A DNA stretch of 64,000 nt from Excoecaria cochinchinensis (lineage: Eukaryota; Streptophyta; Magnoliopsida; Malpighiales; Euphorbiaceae). The stretch is from positions 3,908,001-3,972,000 of the forward strand of contig CANTUQ010000078.1 of the NCBI GenBank assembly GCA_947683425.1, in the 5' to 3' direction. Position 1 is the stretch's first letter, and every line of letters starts with the position of its first letter. The translations under genes and the position numbers were made by a program. The notes beneath the pieces are model-generated. The model made no database searches. It worked only from the letters and a program-made list of their open reading frames with translations, and was not told where the DNA came from. Shown here one piece after another: positions 35,589 to 48,100 of the stretch.

Positions 35589-38297
35589 TGTGACGCGCGC
35601 CGGATGTCCACTCGGCCGCCCGCCCGCTTGAGGGCAATCGGACAATTGAGGGTCCGTTAATAGCTTGCAATAAATCGCAAGTGCGTCTATATTGGGCAAC
35701 AAGGAGGTTTCATGGAGTCGCCACCCAATAGAACATTGGGAAAGTTTCTCTCGCCTCGGAGAGCCTAAGACTGCGCTTAATATCCATTTTGGGCCAACCA
35801 GAGGGGTCTTGGAAGGTAAACCTCTCGCCCTAAGGAGCCTAGGATTAACGTCGAAGTCTCGTGACACAAGAGGTGTCTTGGAGGGTAAACCTCTCAGCTC
35901 TTTGAGCCCAAAGACCAGAGATAGGTTCGGGACTTCTCATTTATTCGCACTTTGATTAATTTTACAATTAGGTTTTGAATTTATTATTTCGCTCTCTCTC
36001 CACACGATGCAATTTAAATTAAAGGCGCAATCATCCATTTAAGAGCATAAAATAAAATAGCATTAAAGTATAAAATAAATTTACAATAATACTAAGGGCA
36101 GAATACAACCCTCGCCTGTAAATGTGCGATACATGCATAAAACGGGTTATTCATTAACAATGAGAACATTGGTCCTCGCATGCATTCATTATGGAAAACA
36201 ATTTTTATGTGATGGTTTTATTGGGTAAAAATAGGACATTGGTCCAGTTTTATTTAGCAAACATTCTATTTAGCAGAAAACATTTGTGTGGTGGTTCTTT
36301 TTAAGAGCGGTCGAAAATCATTTTATTATTACAGACCACAGATAAATAAAATAATATAAAATAATAATTACATGCTTTTAAATAAATAAATAATAAATAT
36401 TAAACTACTCGTCTCGACTGTGCTCCTCGAACAAGTCGCATGTCACTCGGTTACGGTCATGACAGGACAATAATAATAGTTAGTAATAAATAAATAGTCA
36501 AAATCAATAAATAAATGCATACGCAAATAATTGAATAAACAATTTAAAGAAAATAATCAAAGTTAATAATTGACTAAATTGAATGAAATAATGAATGAAT
36601 AAATAATGAATAATTAAATTAATTAATCAAATGATAATAAATTTGGTGTGATGAAAAATAATAATATTAATAATAAATATTACACAACAATAATAATCAT
36701 AAAATGTATTAAACATAAAATAATAACATTAAGAATAATAATAATATAGCAATAATAATAAACAAATAATAATAATTATTATAATAACAATAGCACAACA
36801 ATAAAATTAACACATTCATAATAATCAATAATAACATTAACATAAAATTAACATAAATTAAACAACCTAGCACATAAACACTAATAATAAACAAATATAA
36901 TAATTAATTAACAATCACCATATAATAACAATAATAATAATAATAATAATAAATAAATATAAAAAAGCAGAAAATAAATAAATATGAAAATAACAATAAT
37001 AAAATAATAAAATAATATTAAAACAGAATAATAAATAAATATAATAATAATATTATAATAATAATAATAATATTAATAATAATAAAAAATAAGTAAAAAG
37101 AGGAAAAGAGGCTTACCGGTCGCCGGAGGATCGCCGGAGGAGGGGTGACCGACAACACCGTCGCCGGAAGGAAGATCGGCGCCCGAGGAACCCGCCGGCG
37201 GTGTCCACGCGCCAATCGGAAGTCCCCGTTGCCTGGAAAACGCGCTGCAACGATCGCCGGTCTTCTCCCTCACGTGCCGGCTGCCGGAGTCCGATGGGGA
37301 AACGGCGGCTACGACTGGGTGCGCCCGGAGGCGGTGGTTCTTCCGGTGGGGGGCGTGCCGCCGTGTGCTGCGGTGGTTGGCCGGCGGAGACCCCGCCACC
37401 TCCTCTCCTTTCTCTTCTTTTTCTTCTCCGGTTCCGGCGTCTGGTGCTTTCCGTTGGCCTGGGTCTGCTCCTCTCTCCTTTGCCTTTTATTTCCTCTTTT
37501 CCTTTTCTATTTCTTTCACTCACTCACTCTTTCACTCTCTCTTTTCTTTCTATTTTTCTTTTCTCACTTTCTCTTTCTATTTCTTTGTTCTCTGTTGCCC
37601 TCACTTTCTTCTTCCTTGCTCTCTCTTTCTCGCTCTCGGTTTTCTTGCTCTCCCTTTCTTTTTTTCTTTTCTTTTTCTTTTTCTGTTCTTCTTGATCTGC
37701 CGAGAGCCCCCCCTCTTCTTCTTTATTCTTTTCTTTTTATACTCCAAAACTAGGGCAACTTAGGGGCATAATGGTAACTTCCTCAATTTTCATGCCTTCA
37801 AATAATTCCTCCCATTTTCATATCTTAATTTTAATTAATTTAACTTAATTCAAATAACACACACATTAATTAATTAAACATACACATTAATTCATTAATT
37901 AACTAAACATTACACTAATTAATCACATCTTAATACAATTAATCTATATATATATTATATATATAATTAAAGGCTCCACATACTAATTAATTAACCATGC
38001 ACATATTAATCATTAATATAATAATTAAACATTACAATAATTAATTAATTATCATATATATTTATATTTTATCTAATTAATTATACACTTTAAACTTTAA
38101 TTTTACATGCACTTTAATCAACACAATAATATTAATTACTTAATTAACTAATTACACCAATTAATTAATTACCTAATTTCATACATACATATTTATATAT
38201 ATTTATTTTTTTATTTTATTTTTTTTTCGGAGGGAATAATCGAGGATCAAAATCACCATTTTCATTTTATACCAGAGTTCGGGACCCGGTGTCTACA
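35589..38297 (-). repeat. 5' LTR of TR-GAG copy 2
   Basis: 2709 bp, almost identical to 27248-29946 except for a divergent patch at 35605-35670 and a few small indels in the AAT-rich and CT-rich stretches. As the upstream LTR it should hold the active promoter: TATA on minus at 37734-37742, donor-like site at 37116-37111. Confidence 0.95.
37734..37742 (-). promoter_or_regulatory. Putative TATA box of the TR-GAG copy 2 5' LTR
   Basis: GTATAAAAA on the minus strand. It lies between the AT-rich U3 and a purine-rich leader, and is identical in the other LTR at 29385-29393. Transcription would start roughly 30 bp further on, near 37705. Confidence 0.55.
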
Positions 38298-38520
38298 CCA
38301 ATGAGAAGCAGAATCCTCAATAAGAACCCAAAAACCAAAAACTCCCAAAATAGCCTAAAGTCTTTGATACCATGTAAGAATACACAATGGATAAAGGATT
38401 TTCTATATTATTACATGGCCTAATTAGCTACCTTTAATTATACTAAGTATACAAGGAAAGAATATCTTATAGCTAATTACATTTTGTAACAACCTTTAAC
38501 TATCCATCTAATAAGTGTCA
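38298..38520 (-). repeat. Old Copia element, leader end, primer site and 5' LTR
   Basis: 38298-38302 is the CCAAT target duplication of TR-GAG copy 2. tttgatacca at 38363-38372 is a one-base-altered primer-binding site (minus TGGTATCAAA). The LTR starts TGTAAGAATACAC at 38373 and probably ends ...TAAGTGTCA at 38520, about 148 bp. The partner LTR is not in the window. Confidence 0.6.
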
Positions 38521-40288
38521 ATCCATCCCCTTTCTCTTTCTCCCTAACCTACATAGTCGATGATATTTAAAACTATTTTATCTTCATATGATGTAATTGT
38601 TAGTAGTGAATTTTTTGTTAACTTAATCTCGATTACTTGATAATGAAACCATGGTAGATAATCCTATGAGATGAATTTCAGTGACTTGAAACACTCAGAA
38701 TGCTCAAAAAGACCTCGGGGGTAAAATGGTAACTTTATGCCAAGTTAAGGGTTAAAATAATAATTCTCATAAAAGGATTAGAAATGGCTTAAAAATAATA
38801 ATAATGGGTAGAAGACTAATAAAATGAATTTTGATATAAAATAGGGCAGAATCGGATCTAAAATGACTAAAATGAACTTTTTAATGGTTGAAAACACTAA
38901 AAAAAATGAAAATGGCTAGAAAATGGACCAAATGGACTTATTTTTTAGTGAAATTTTATAGAGACCTATAAGAGGGCCCATGGATACCTGGCGATTATCC
39001 CATTTCCTTAGTGCTTGTCCAAAAAGTGGTGGCATTGGCCATGAACATCTGGCCGGTGGTGCTAGTGGTTTGGTGCCAGTGCAGGTCCTACTAGTGCTAA
39101 TTCAGCTAGTAAAACTTCCAAAATTGGATTTTTCACCTGTTCGGGAACATTTTTTTCTTATAAAGTTTGATTCCAATTGCTTGTTTAGAGTTTAGGAATA
39201 TTCGTAATTTTACATCCTAAAGGGGAGAATACCTTAAAACTGGAAACAAGCCTAAAGGAGCAACTTTTCTAACCTTGGAGTGCACTCCACTCAAGCCATT
39301 CTCTTACAAATAGGTGTTCTCAACCTTTTTAATTAACACATTGATTTCTGTACGAAATTCTAGAAATTACTAAGAGAAATAGTGGGAAAATTATAAAGAA
39401 ATTATATTAGAGTAAAAAGGGGTAAGATAATTGGGTTATAATCTTGGAGTAAAAATTCAAAATTGAAAAAGGAGTGGAAGTGTTGCTGTAATTTGAAGGA
39501 AGAGTCAAGGAAGAACTAAGAATTCCAGTGGATTAAGTACTATTGGTAAAGTGAAGGATTAAATCTTAAAGGTAACATTAAAGCTACAATTTAAGACTCT
39601 TTAGCTATTTTTCTCATTTTTGCTTGCATCTTCATATATCCTTTTTCATTCTTTTCAATTTCATATAGTTAGTTCAATATTTAGTTTAATTTTTTGCAAT
39701 TATGATTAATTAATAGTATGTAGTTAGTTCAATCCTTAGTTTAATTTATGCAATTATGATTAATTAATAGTCATAATTGTTCTATTTTTAATGATGTAAT
39801 TGTAAGTAATTGAGTAATAATTGCGATTAATTGGGATATAGAAAGATAATATAATAAGATTTTCATAAAAGATATTGTTGTAATTTATGGTTTAGTTGCA
39901 TGTTTTATGGATTAATTGGTACATGCAAGTAATCTAGGTAGTTTTGCATGTAATTGAAATTAACGTAGCATATGACTTAATTAGAATGAGTATGGGTAAT
40001 CAACGGGAAATTCTTAACATAAGTAGTAGACTATATCTACCTAAGAATTTCTTGCAACAAAAATAGCTATAGGATTCTAACAACATGATTTCTACTTCCA
40101 TTTAACACTATATTTCCAAAAGTGTGAATTCTTGATAGATTCTGAAAGATCATAAAGTAAATCGGCTAAGAATAAAAAGCATAGTCTGATCATAGTTGGA
40201 TACACGAGAAGGAATACTAGAATTAGAATTGCAAAGACAAAGAATGTGAACTCCCTAGTGTATAGAAGGAAAACACTCTGAAAATTAA
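38521..40288. other. Gene-free stretch
   Basis: AT-rich, with no recognisable gene or element. A near-perfect tandem duplication of about 52 bp (tagttagttcaat...gattaattaatag) lies at 39666-39770. The ORF at 38980-39195 shows no features. Confidence 0.5.
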
Positions 40289-41332
40289 GGGTGCGTTCGG
40301 GGAGGTTTTTGTTTATTTTTTAAAAAATAAAACAAAAACATGTTCGGCAAACTCATTCTCGTTTTGGCTTTTGGAAAAATTTAAAGAACTGATTTTCACA
40401 TCTAAAATAAAAAATAAAAATCTTTAAAATGAGATTTTTAGGATTTTGCTACTTTATTTTTATTACCACCACACCGCCACCACTACCACCACACTGCCAT
40501 ATTGCCACCTCCACATTGCCGCCCGCTGCCGCCTCCACTACCATCGCCACCACCACATTGCTGTCACCATCACCACCATGCCGCCTCCTCCACCACTACC
40601 ACGCCACCGCCGCACCGCTGCCACCTCCATCTCCACCACCATGATGACGACCACCACACTGTTGCCATATCTACCACCACACCACTGCCATCTCCACCAC
40701 CACAGCGACGGCCACCACACCGTTGCTGCCACCACGGCGACACCGCTGCCATCTCCACCACCACAGCGACGACCACCACACTACCACCACCTCTATCACC
40801 ACCACCTCTATCACCACCACCACCACCACACCGCTGCTGCCTCCACCACCACCACCACGCTACCGCTGCCTCCACCACCACCACCACTACCATGCCGCTG
40901 CTGCCTCCGCCACCACTACGCTACCGCCGCCTCCACCACCACCACGATGTCGCCGCTGTTGCCTCAGCCACTACTATGCTGCCGCCGCCTCCACCATCAC
41001 CACATTGTCGTCGCCCCCACCACTACGCTACTGTTACCTCTACCACCACCACGCTGCTGCCTCCTCCTCCACCACCATGCTGCTACCACTACCACCACAA
41101 CGTCGCTGCCGCTACCACCACAACAACACTGCCGCTGCTGTCACTGCTACCACCGAACTCATTATTATAATATACATGAATAATTAAAAAATATACATGA
41201 ATAATTAAAAAATGTGATAAAATTTTTAAATATATAAAACTGTTTTCTAAAAAATAAAGAATAAAAACTAAAAATAGTTTTTAGATTTTAAAAATAAAAA
41301 ACTAAAAACCTACAATTTTACTGAACACACCC
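40289..41332. mobile_element. Tourist-like MITE with an expanded trinucleotide microsatellite
   Basis: The ends are imperfect inverted repeats: GGGTGCGTTCGG at the left, GGGTGTGTTCAG (reverse complement) at the right, followed on both sides by related T-rich arms (aggtttttgttt and aggtttttagtt). TAA flanks both ends (40286-40288 and 41333-41335), the usual TWA target of PIF/Harbinger elements. Most of the interior is the microsatellite at 40464-41155. Confidence 0.65.
40464..41155. repeat. CCACCN-rich microsatellite, about 690 bp
   Basis: The plus strand is an imperfect array of ccaccacca, ctgccgcc and cctccacca triplets with almost no purine runs. Three long frames (245, 222 and 154 codons) cross it. 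They consist only of His/Pro/Thr or Ser/Leu/Arg repeats, so they are artefacts. Confidence 0.9.
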
Positions 41333-41960
41333 TAAGTTAATGAGGATTCTAGAGAGATAAGCTTTAGAAAGTGAAATAGTCTCAAAGGTTGTAAAAGAAT
41401 TTATCGTAGAATGCTAGGGGCTATTTATAGTGCCCATGAGTTAGCGTGTCCATACCATTGTAATCAAGAGCCCGTTGTTAACAAACAATATGAAGACTAT
41501 AGCGTTTCAGTTTGGTGATGCAAGGTAAGGTTGGTTATTCTGCACTTTTAGGTTCTTTAGATCGGGCCTATAAAGTATTGGGCCTTATAAGATGGGCCTT
41601 TAATTATAAGCCTTTTAATATGAAATATTATGTATGATCAATTCTCAATGCCTTAGTTGCTTTTAAATTGATTCTAATATGCCTTATAGCACTTCCTCCT
41701 ATTCAGAAAACTTGTGGTTTGATAGAAACATTTACACTCACTCTGTAGACTTCATTCTTTTCACCCACATTTGTCATTGTTCGAACCATACTTTGACTAA
41801 GCATGCATGGGTATAAATTAAAGTGAATAAATTAATTTTATGACATATGGGATCATACCTAAATAAGGCCATTTGTTTGAATCAAATATATATTCTGCTA
41901 CTATTAATTGATCTTTAAGGGCAAAAGAACAGAAAGTATTGGGTTGGATTCCATTAGTGT

Positions 41961-42670
41961 TCAGGAAAATTGTTGAGATCTAAAATTACCCAAAGCTGCT
42001 AATACTTGATTACTTTCTTTATTCTTAGCCATTGAATCTTCATATTTAGATTTCATAGCTTCTAGTTGTGCTTCAGGTGATTGCACTTGAAGTGATTGGT
42101 TTGAACTTGTCGCATTATTATTCCTAGCACCAACATTGTAAGATGCAACTCTAAAACATCTTGTATGAGTAAGCCCTAAACCCCTCAAATGACCATTATG
42201 TTTGTCACTCATCATTTCTTGAAAATTTTGCTCATTCACTTCATCTTTGTTCACATTTGTAGCCTGACTTCTTTCATTTTGAAAAGCACGAGCTCTCTCC
42301 TACAAGTTTAGAAGATGGAAGGGATACAATAGAATTATTAGATCCTAATTAATGACTTAAGCAATTTTGTCTATATTAACAAACATGTACCATAAGTTGT
42401 TGAGAATTTCCATTAACATAAGTCCCATTTTTTCTTTTATGAGTTGCATCATAAAATGTAAGCCTATTAAAAGATTTTCCAGTTGCTTCCTTCTTTAAAC
42501 GAAAATTTTATAAAGCACGTCACTTAACAACTATAAAAATCAACAACTTATTATAGAAAATTATATCATTACCATCTTCTTTTTGCATCTTGCATAGCTT
42601 TTTCTGCCCAATGTATGAGCAATTTTCTTCTTTTTAGCATTGGCCGTGTTGATATCACTAATTTTTTGCA
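41961..42670 (-). pseudogene. CACTA (En/Spm-type) element relic, Transposase_24-like region
   Basis: Three exon-like segments read in order on the minus strand. About 42665-42590: NTANAKKKKIAHTLGRKSYA. About 42500-42390: GKSFNRLTFYDATHKRKNGT. 42302-41961: ERARAFQNERSQ, then NFQEMMSDKHNGHLRGLGL, ending in a Gln/Glu-rich coiled tail. The series of Lys/Arg-rich start, HTxGxKSxA, THxRKxGT and GHxRGLG is typical of the Ptta/En/Spm plant transposase family, which is carried by CACTA elements as an accessory protein. No CACTA termini were found, and the catalytic TNP2-type transposase is absent. A Stowaway-like MITE sits just upstream. Confidence 0.7.
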
Positions 42671-42731
42671 TAAAATGTAATTAAATAGACAAAAGGAATC
42701 TAGTAATGTAATAAAAGATACATATGAAATA

Positions 42732-43060
42732 CTTCCTCCATCCTATAAACTTATGTTCATATTTCCTTTTTGGTTTGTTCCAAAATATTATCCATCCTTT
42801 TTTTTACATTATGGTTAACATATGAATTGTCCATTACATCCCTATTTAATTTTATCTTATTAACTGCAATTTAAATTTTCCATGCTATGTTATCAACCAT
42901 GATTTTGTTAGCTTCCATAAGTATTTAATTAAACATTCTATATTTAGGATAGGTGTAATAGGAATTTTATAGGAAAATTTTTTTCCTTTAACCATAATAA
43001 CCATATTTTCTTAATCTATGTGAAAAATGAAAGTGGACAAAAATTATAGGATAGAGGAAG
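42732..43060. mobile_element. Stowaway-like MITE, 329 bp
   Basis: The terminal inverted repeats CTTCCTCCATCCTATA and CTTCCTCTATCCTATA (right end reverse-complemented) differ at one position. TA flanks both ends (42730-42731 and 43061-43062). The CTxCCTCCxTCC type of terminus and the TA target are those of plant Tc1/mariner-derived Stowaway elements. There is no coding capacity. Confidence 0.85.
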
Positions 43061-43062
43061 TA

Positions 43063-44136
43063 AAACCTAACCTAGCTTTTTGCACTATACCACCATCTTA
43101 CTAGTGTGGGGTCACTAACTCAACACTATATCTTCAGGGACAGATGCTTCTATATCTTCATTCCTTTTACTAGGGTCATAATGTTTTACTTTCAAATCAG
43201 TTTTATGAACTTTTCATCTTTTATTAAGTGACTTCAAAACTCGACTTTTTTTGTTTCAGATGGATATAAAAATTGAGCCTATACAAAATGGAAGCAAAAA
43301 TCATGTTTGCCAAGCTAAATAACTTATAGCTAAAGTTCTTATAAGATCATATTAATTCAATCATTCAAATAACTATACATTATATAATAACTCAACAGCA
43401 AATAGCATATCTAGTTGAAATGGCTAAAATGCTTTTACATCCAATCTCTCTATATGCAAAGGGGCAAGTTGCCTATTTGTAGCAATGGTCCCTAAAGTAT
43501 GTAAGTATGGCTCATTCTTTCATACAAGGGACTCCTTTTGCATCCATTTCAACAAAAAAAAATTCATTTCCATCCATGTTCCAAATATACTTCATGGTAA
43601 TCTTTCCTCGTTTCTTGTATCATTTTCCATTCGTATATAAAAAAAATATAAAACAAACAGCACACTAAACAATAAATGCAACAAAGAAATAAAATTTGAT
43701 GTAAAAAATTGAACCATGAATTTGTAGTAGAACCATACAATTCATACCTATCATCTTAATGCATCCACTATCTTCAAATTGTTATTGTTCTAGATCAGTT
43801 TGAGTATTAATTTGAGAAGACATAGTGTTGTATTGTTTAGCTTCTTATTTGGGTTGAGGTTGAGTGTATGAGAAAGAAGAATATTGATTATTATTTTTTA
43901 AAATCCTCAACGTTTTTTTATCCTGCAAAAAATTATTAATATACAAAGTAATACATAAAACATAAACCTATATTATGAAATTTCCCTTTTATGTAAGAAT
44001 TACATCTAATCATGTATATACATGCACTGGTAGGACCATTACATTGAAACTCATAAAAAATAGAATAAAAGTATAAAACCCAAGAATGTCTATAAAGATA
44101 AAATCGTAAAATCCTCGTCTTCAATAACATCAATCT
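43063..44136. other. Gene-free stretch, probably decayed transposon DNA
   Basis: AT-rich with no recognisable coding similarity. It may be the remaining 5' part of the CACTA element. The ORF at 43936-44217 runs into the following LTR and is not a gene. Confidence 0.4.
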
Positions 44137-45189
44137 TTTAACATCCCTTACCCGTATATAGCAAATCGTAAGAATATATGGTCGGTTTATAACTACAAGT
44201 GAAGGAATTTTACTCAACTAAACACGCTAGATAAGATAACATATAACAAAATACAAAATTATAAAATTTCTTCCATATCAAAATATTATTCAACAAACTT
44301 AAATAGCAAAGTTCCCAAAATTACTTCACTAATACACTTTTTTTAAATAACTTTACATAGTGAGTACATTACACATATAAATCTTTTTGTTACAAAAGAA
44401 GAGTTCATAACATTACAATCACAAAACACAGAGTCTACTCAAGAACTCCTACAGACTCGTTGGTCTTGACGGATGCGGAATGTCCTTAGCAACATAGCTA
44501 TCTTTGATACCTGCACGAATGAACACCCGTGCTAAGTACAAAGGCTTAGTGGGGAGCAAACATGACATAGACGGCCACTTAAAACAATCGTCATCAAGTA
44601 GACACAAATGATTGTAGATAATTATTCACACTTATAATACTTAAGCATAGAAGAAGCATACATTAAACACAACCATACGCTTATACAATTCAACGATCAC
44701 GTATATTTACTTATCATATTGACAAAACCAATAATTATTAGCAAAATTATGAAATCCCCTTATGAATGTGCATAATACACATATCTTGTTTTACTACTAA
44801 AATAGAATACCTAACTTAGTTTATAAACCAATAGTAACGTATTACACTCAAACTATAACAATCAATCATTAATATTTCATCCATATGAATAGCTTAAGTT
44901 TCCATATTTTCTTTTAGTACATAAGCTCTTTGTATTTATTAAAGAATTATTCATATAAAACAAGTTACACAAACATTTATCACAATATACATTCAAAATT
45001 TACACATATAGGTATATTCATTTATTAATACACTCCATATTACTCATTTAGTCATCTTTTGTTCAATTGTCGCCTGCATTTCCAAGGTAGTGGATAACGG
45101 AAATTGAAATGCATAGGTACCTGTAAGCACAAGTGTTATATCAATAACACATACATATAGGGATCCAAACGGGATCCAAAACACATAGG
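44137..45189 (-). repeat. LTR fragment E of the TGTAACACC family
   Basis: It starts with a mutated TTTAACATCCC at 44137. It matches the beginning of fragment F: the ...CTTACCCGTA edge, a tggtcgg...acaagtgaaggatt phrase, ...ctcctacagactcgttgg, and ...cacccgtgctaagtrcaaaggcttagtggggag. It breaks off where fragment F begins. The missing remainder was not located with certainty. Confidence 0.6.
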
Positions 45190-48100
45190 TGTAACACCCC
45201 TTACCCCATACGTAGCACACCGCACGTTAACATGGTCGGTGTATGATGACAAGTGAAGGATTCCACTATACGAAACACACAATAAAAACAATAACAGAAT
45301 AACAAAAGCAGAACTATAAAATTTCTTTCAATACAAAAACACTTTCACATACATAACTCGTATAATATTCTTCACTTTAATCGAATTACATACAAATCAC
45401 TTATTACAGAAACAGTGGTTAATTACATTACAAATAACAATTTCAAAATCTATTTAAAACACTCCTACAGACTCGTTGGCCTTGACTGCTATGGAAAGTC
45501 CCTGGCGACATTTCTATCTCCAAACCTCCATGATGAAACACCCGTGCTAAGTGCAAAGGCTTAGTGGGGAATAGATATGAAATAGACGACCACTCACAGT
45601 AGTCGTTAACAAAACATACGAATGATTGCATATAATCATTTACATTCATAATATGTAGACACTTAAGAATAATGCCATAATCACATATGTACATTTATAT
45701 ATATTAACACTCTTTCTTGTTTGCTTAATAAAGTAGACATTTATGTTAATGCACATAGGGAGCACGTACACACAATCATATTTATTTAATGTCAAGTATC
45801 ATGTTATTCACACATTACATAGACTATTTAACTTAATTTATAAACCATGTTAAAGACACAATGACCAAACATTTATATAATTTATTTATAAAAACAATCT
45901 GGACATAAGAAACACCGATTATAACAAATCACCTTTAATATTACATGTATATGGAAAGCTTAATTCCCTACTAATTTCAATAACATGAGTTAAACACCCA
46001 TCAAAGTATCATTCACGTACAACAAATCACATAAACATTTAAGGTCTAATCACATAAATACTTTTAATTATTACTTCATATTTCATATTACACATTTATC
46101 ATTCTTTTGTTCATTTGTTGCCTGTATTCCCAAGGTGGTGGATAACGGGACATATAACAGAACATATAGGTACTAAAGGTACACTTATTTCTGTAACATG
46201 GGGGATCTACCGCGATCTAGAGACATATTGGATCCAATTCAAGATCCAGAAACACATAAGGAACCCAAATGGGATCCATTCTTGATCTAAATGGCCATCA
46301 AGACACATAGATTGCAGCACTCAGAGGTCCCTATAGGCACGCCTATCTATCCATGACTCGATAAAAGTAGACTTATACTCATATTTGTGTATTATTCTCA
46401 TCATATTCATATTCATTTACCATGATCATATAATGATCATATACACTTGTAAAATTCACAACAAAATCTAATACGATTACCATACATCCCTATTTGACGC
46501 ACTAGTATAATCATACTAGATATCGGTATAATTACATTTATATTCTTATTAACAATGTTGGCATTACAAACACATTTTTCATACTTATATAAATCAATTA
46601 TACATAAACTCATCTTTTAGCATTCATCAAATATGTACTTATGTATATCGTCGTACAAATATGTTCACATGCTCACATAAGATGACTTAATTCACATATA
46701 ACAATTTATCATTAAACATACTTACCTATCAAATATAGACACATCATAACTCATTTCTTATGTCTCATACTAAACTCATACAATTGCAATGTATACTTCA
46801 CTACTTACACCATCTCATTTTAATGTTACATAGTATACCTTTCATGTAACATTTTAGTATTAATTATTCTCTTTTAATTTCTTTCCAAATATTAATCACT
46901 CAAATACTAATGATATTGTCCTAAACATACATTGGATAAATTTCGGAAGGCTCCAAGTTAGTTTTGGTTCAATTCGGAATGAAAACAAATAATATATGCA
47001 AAACAGGGGGTAACCGACAGCTGTGACTCATGACCGATGGCCATCCCTACATGTTCGATAGGTAGCCATGAATAGATGGGCAATGACAGATGGATAGGTA
47101 TGACAGGTGGCAATTATGCCCGACCGACGGGCTGGACTCTAACCGACGGGCATCCCTTCATAACCGACAAGCATCCGAAGCAGATGGACATGGCTGTAAT
47201 GGATGGACATGATGGGCGGCCATCCTCGCATGATCTATGGTCTAGAATCTATACCGATGGGCATTGCCCATCACTGACAGGCTCCCTTAGGCAAATATGC
47301 CTACCTAGTAATTGTTTTACTCCAAACAAAACAGATTTTAATCTTATCTTGTACAGTTTGAAACTCTATACAAACACCATTTTTAGCCAAAATGATCTCC
47401 TTAAAAAATGATCCCAAGATGTTAAATTTCTAATGGCACAAATTTTAGGTAATTTGGATCTGTAACCTAGGAGATATAACATCAGAAACAGAGACTGCTC
47501 CAAAGCCCTGTTCCAGGAAAAAGGCTATTATTTTGGATATTTTTAGGGACCATAGAGCTAAAAATAAATTATGTATATTTTTAGGACTTTTATAGAGACA
47601 GAAGTCACAGTTCAAACACCTTTGAAATCACCCAATTTGAAGATTTGTAACTCAATTTAGAGTTTAAAAACCGGACTCAGGTCAAATAACACCAAAGACA
47701 GAACTGGTTCCAGTCACTTGGCCAAAATAAAAACCCTTCTATTTTGGCAACTTTTGAGGGTTTTAGAGCCAGAATTAGCTCATAGTCATTTCTAGAATTG
47801 TAGGTATGGAATTCATGGTTCCAACTTAATCAGATTCATTTCATTTTGAGTTCTAAAACTCCACTTATATCCAAAATAGTTACCAAAGGTCATTCTACAC
47901 CTTTGGGCAGAATTGCACTATGTAACTTAGTATGCCTATAATCAACTAATTTGACACAATCAATTCACCAAATTCAATCCAAACCAACATAGCACATATA
48001 CAAACACCTCAGAATATTCCATTCATCAATAAATATTCATTAACACAAAAATTAACATAACAATTCCCAAACCTCTTTTGATGTCTCCTTCATTTTACTT

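Larger units (their letters stand above)
27248..38297 (-). mobile_element. TR-GAG-like LTR retrotransposon, copy 2, complete, 11050 bp, TSD CCAAT
   Basis: Two LTRs (27248-29946 and 35589-38297) with TGTGACGCG...GTGTCTACA ends enclose 5642 bp. CCAAT is duplicated exactly at 27243-27247 and 38298-38302. It inserted into the old Copia leader. On the minus strand the order is LTR, tRNA-Arg-type primer site, leader, gag, 3' untranslated region with tandem repeats, purine tract, LTR. No pol domain is present. Apart from a patch at the U5 edge the LTRs are almost identical over 2.7 kb, so insertion was recent, yet gag carries three in-frame stops. That suggests it moved with proteins from other copies, or decayed soon after. 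Confidence 0.95.

Noticed and set aside
40446..41187. 245-, 222- and 154-codon His/Pro/Thr-rich frames
   Set aside because: Pure readings of a CCACCN microsatellite within a MITE; all frames are open because the repeat lacks stop triplets.
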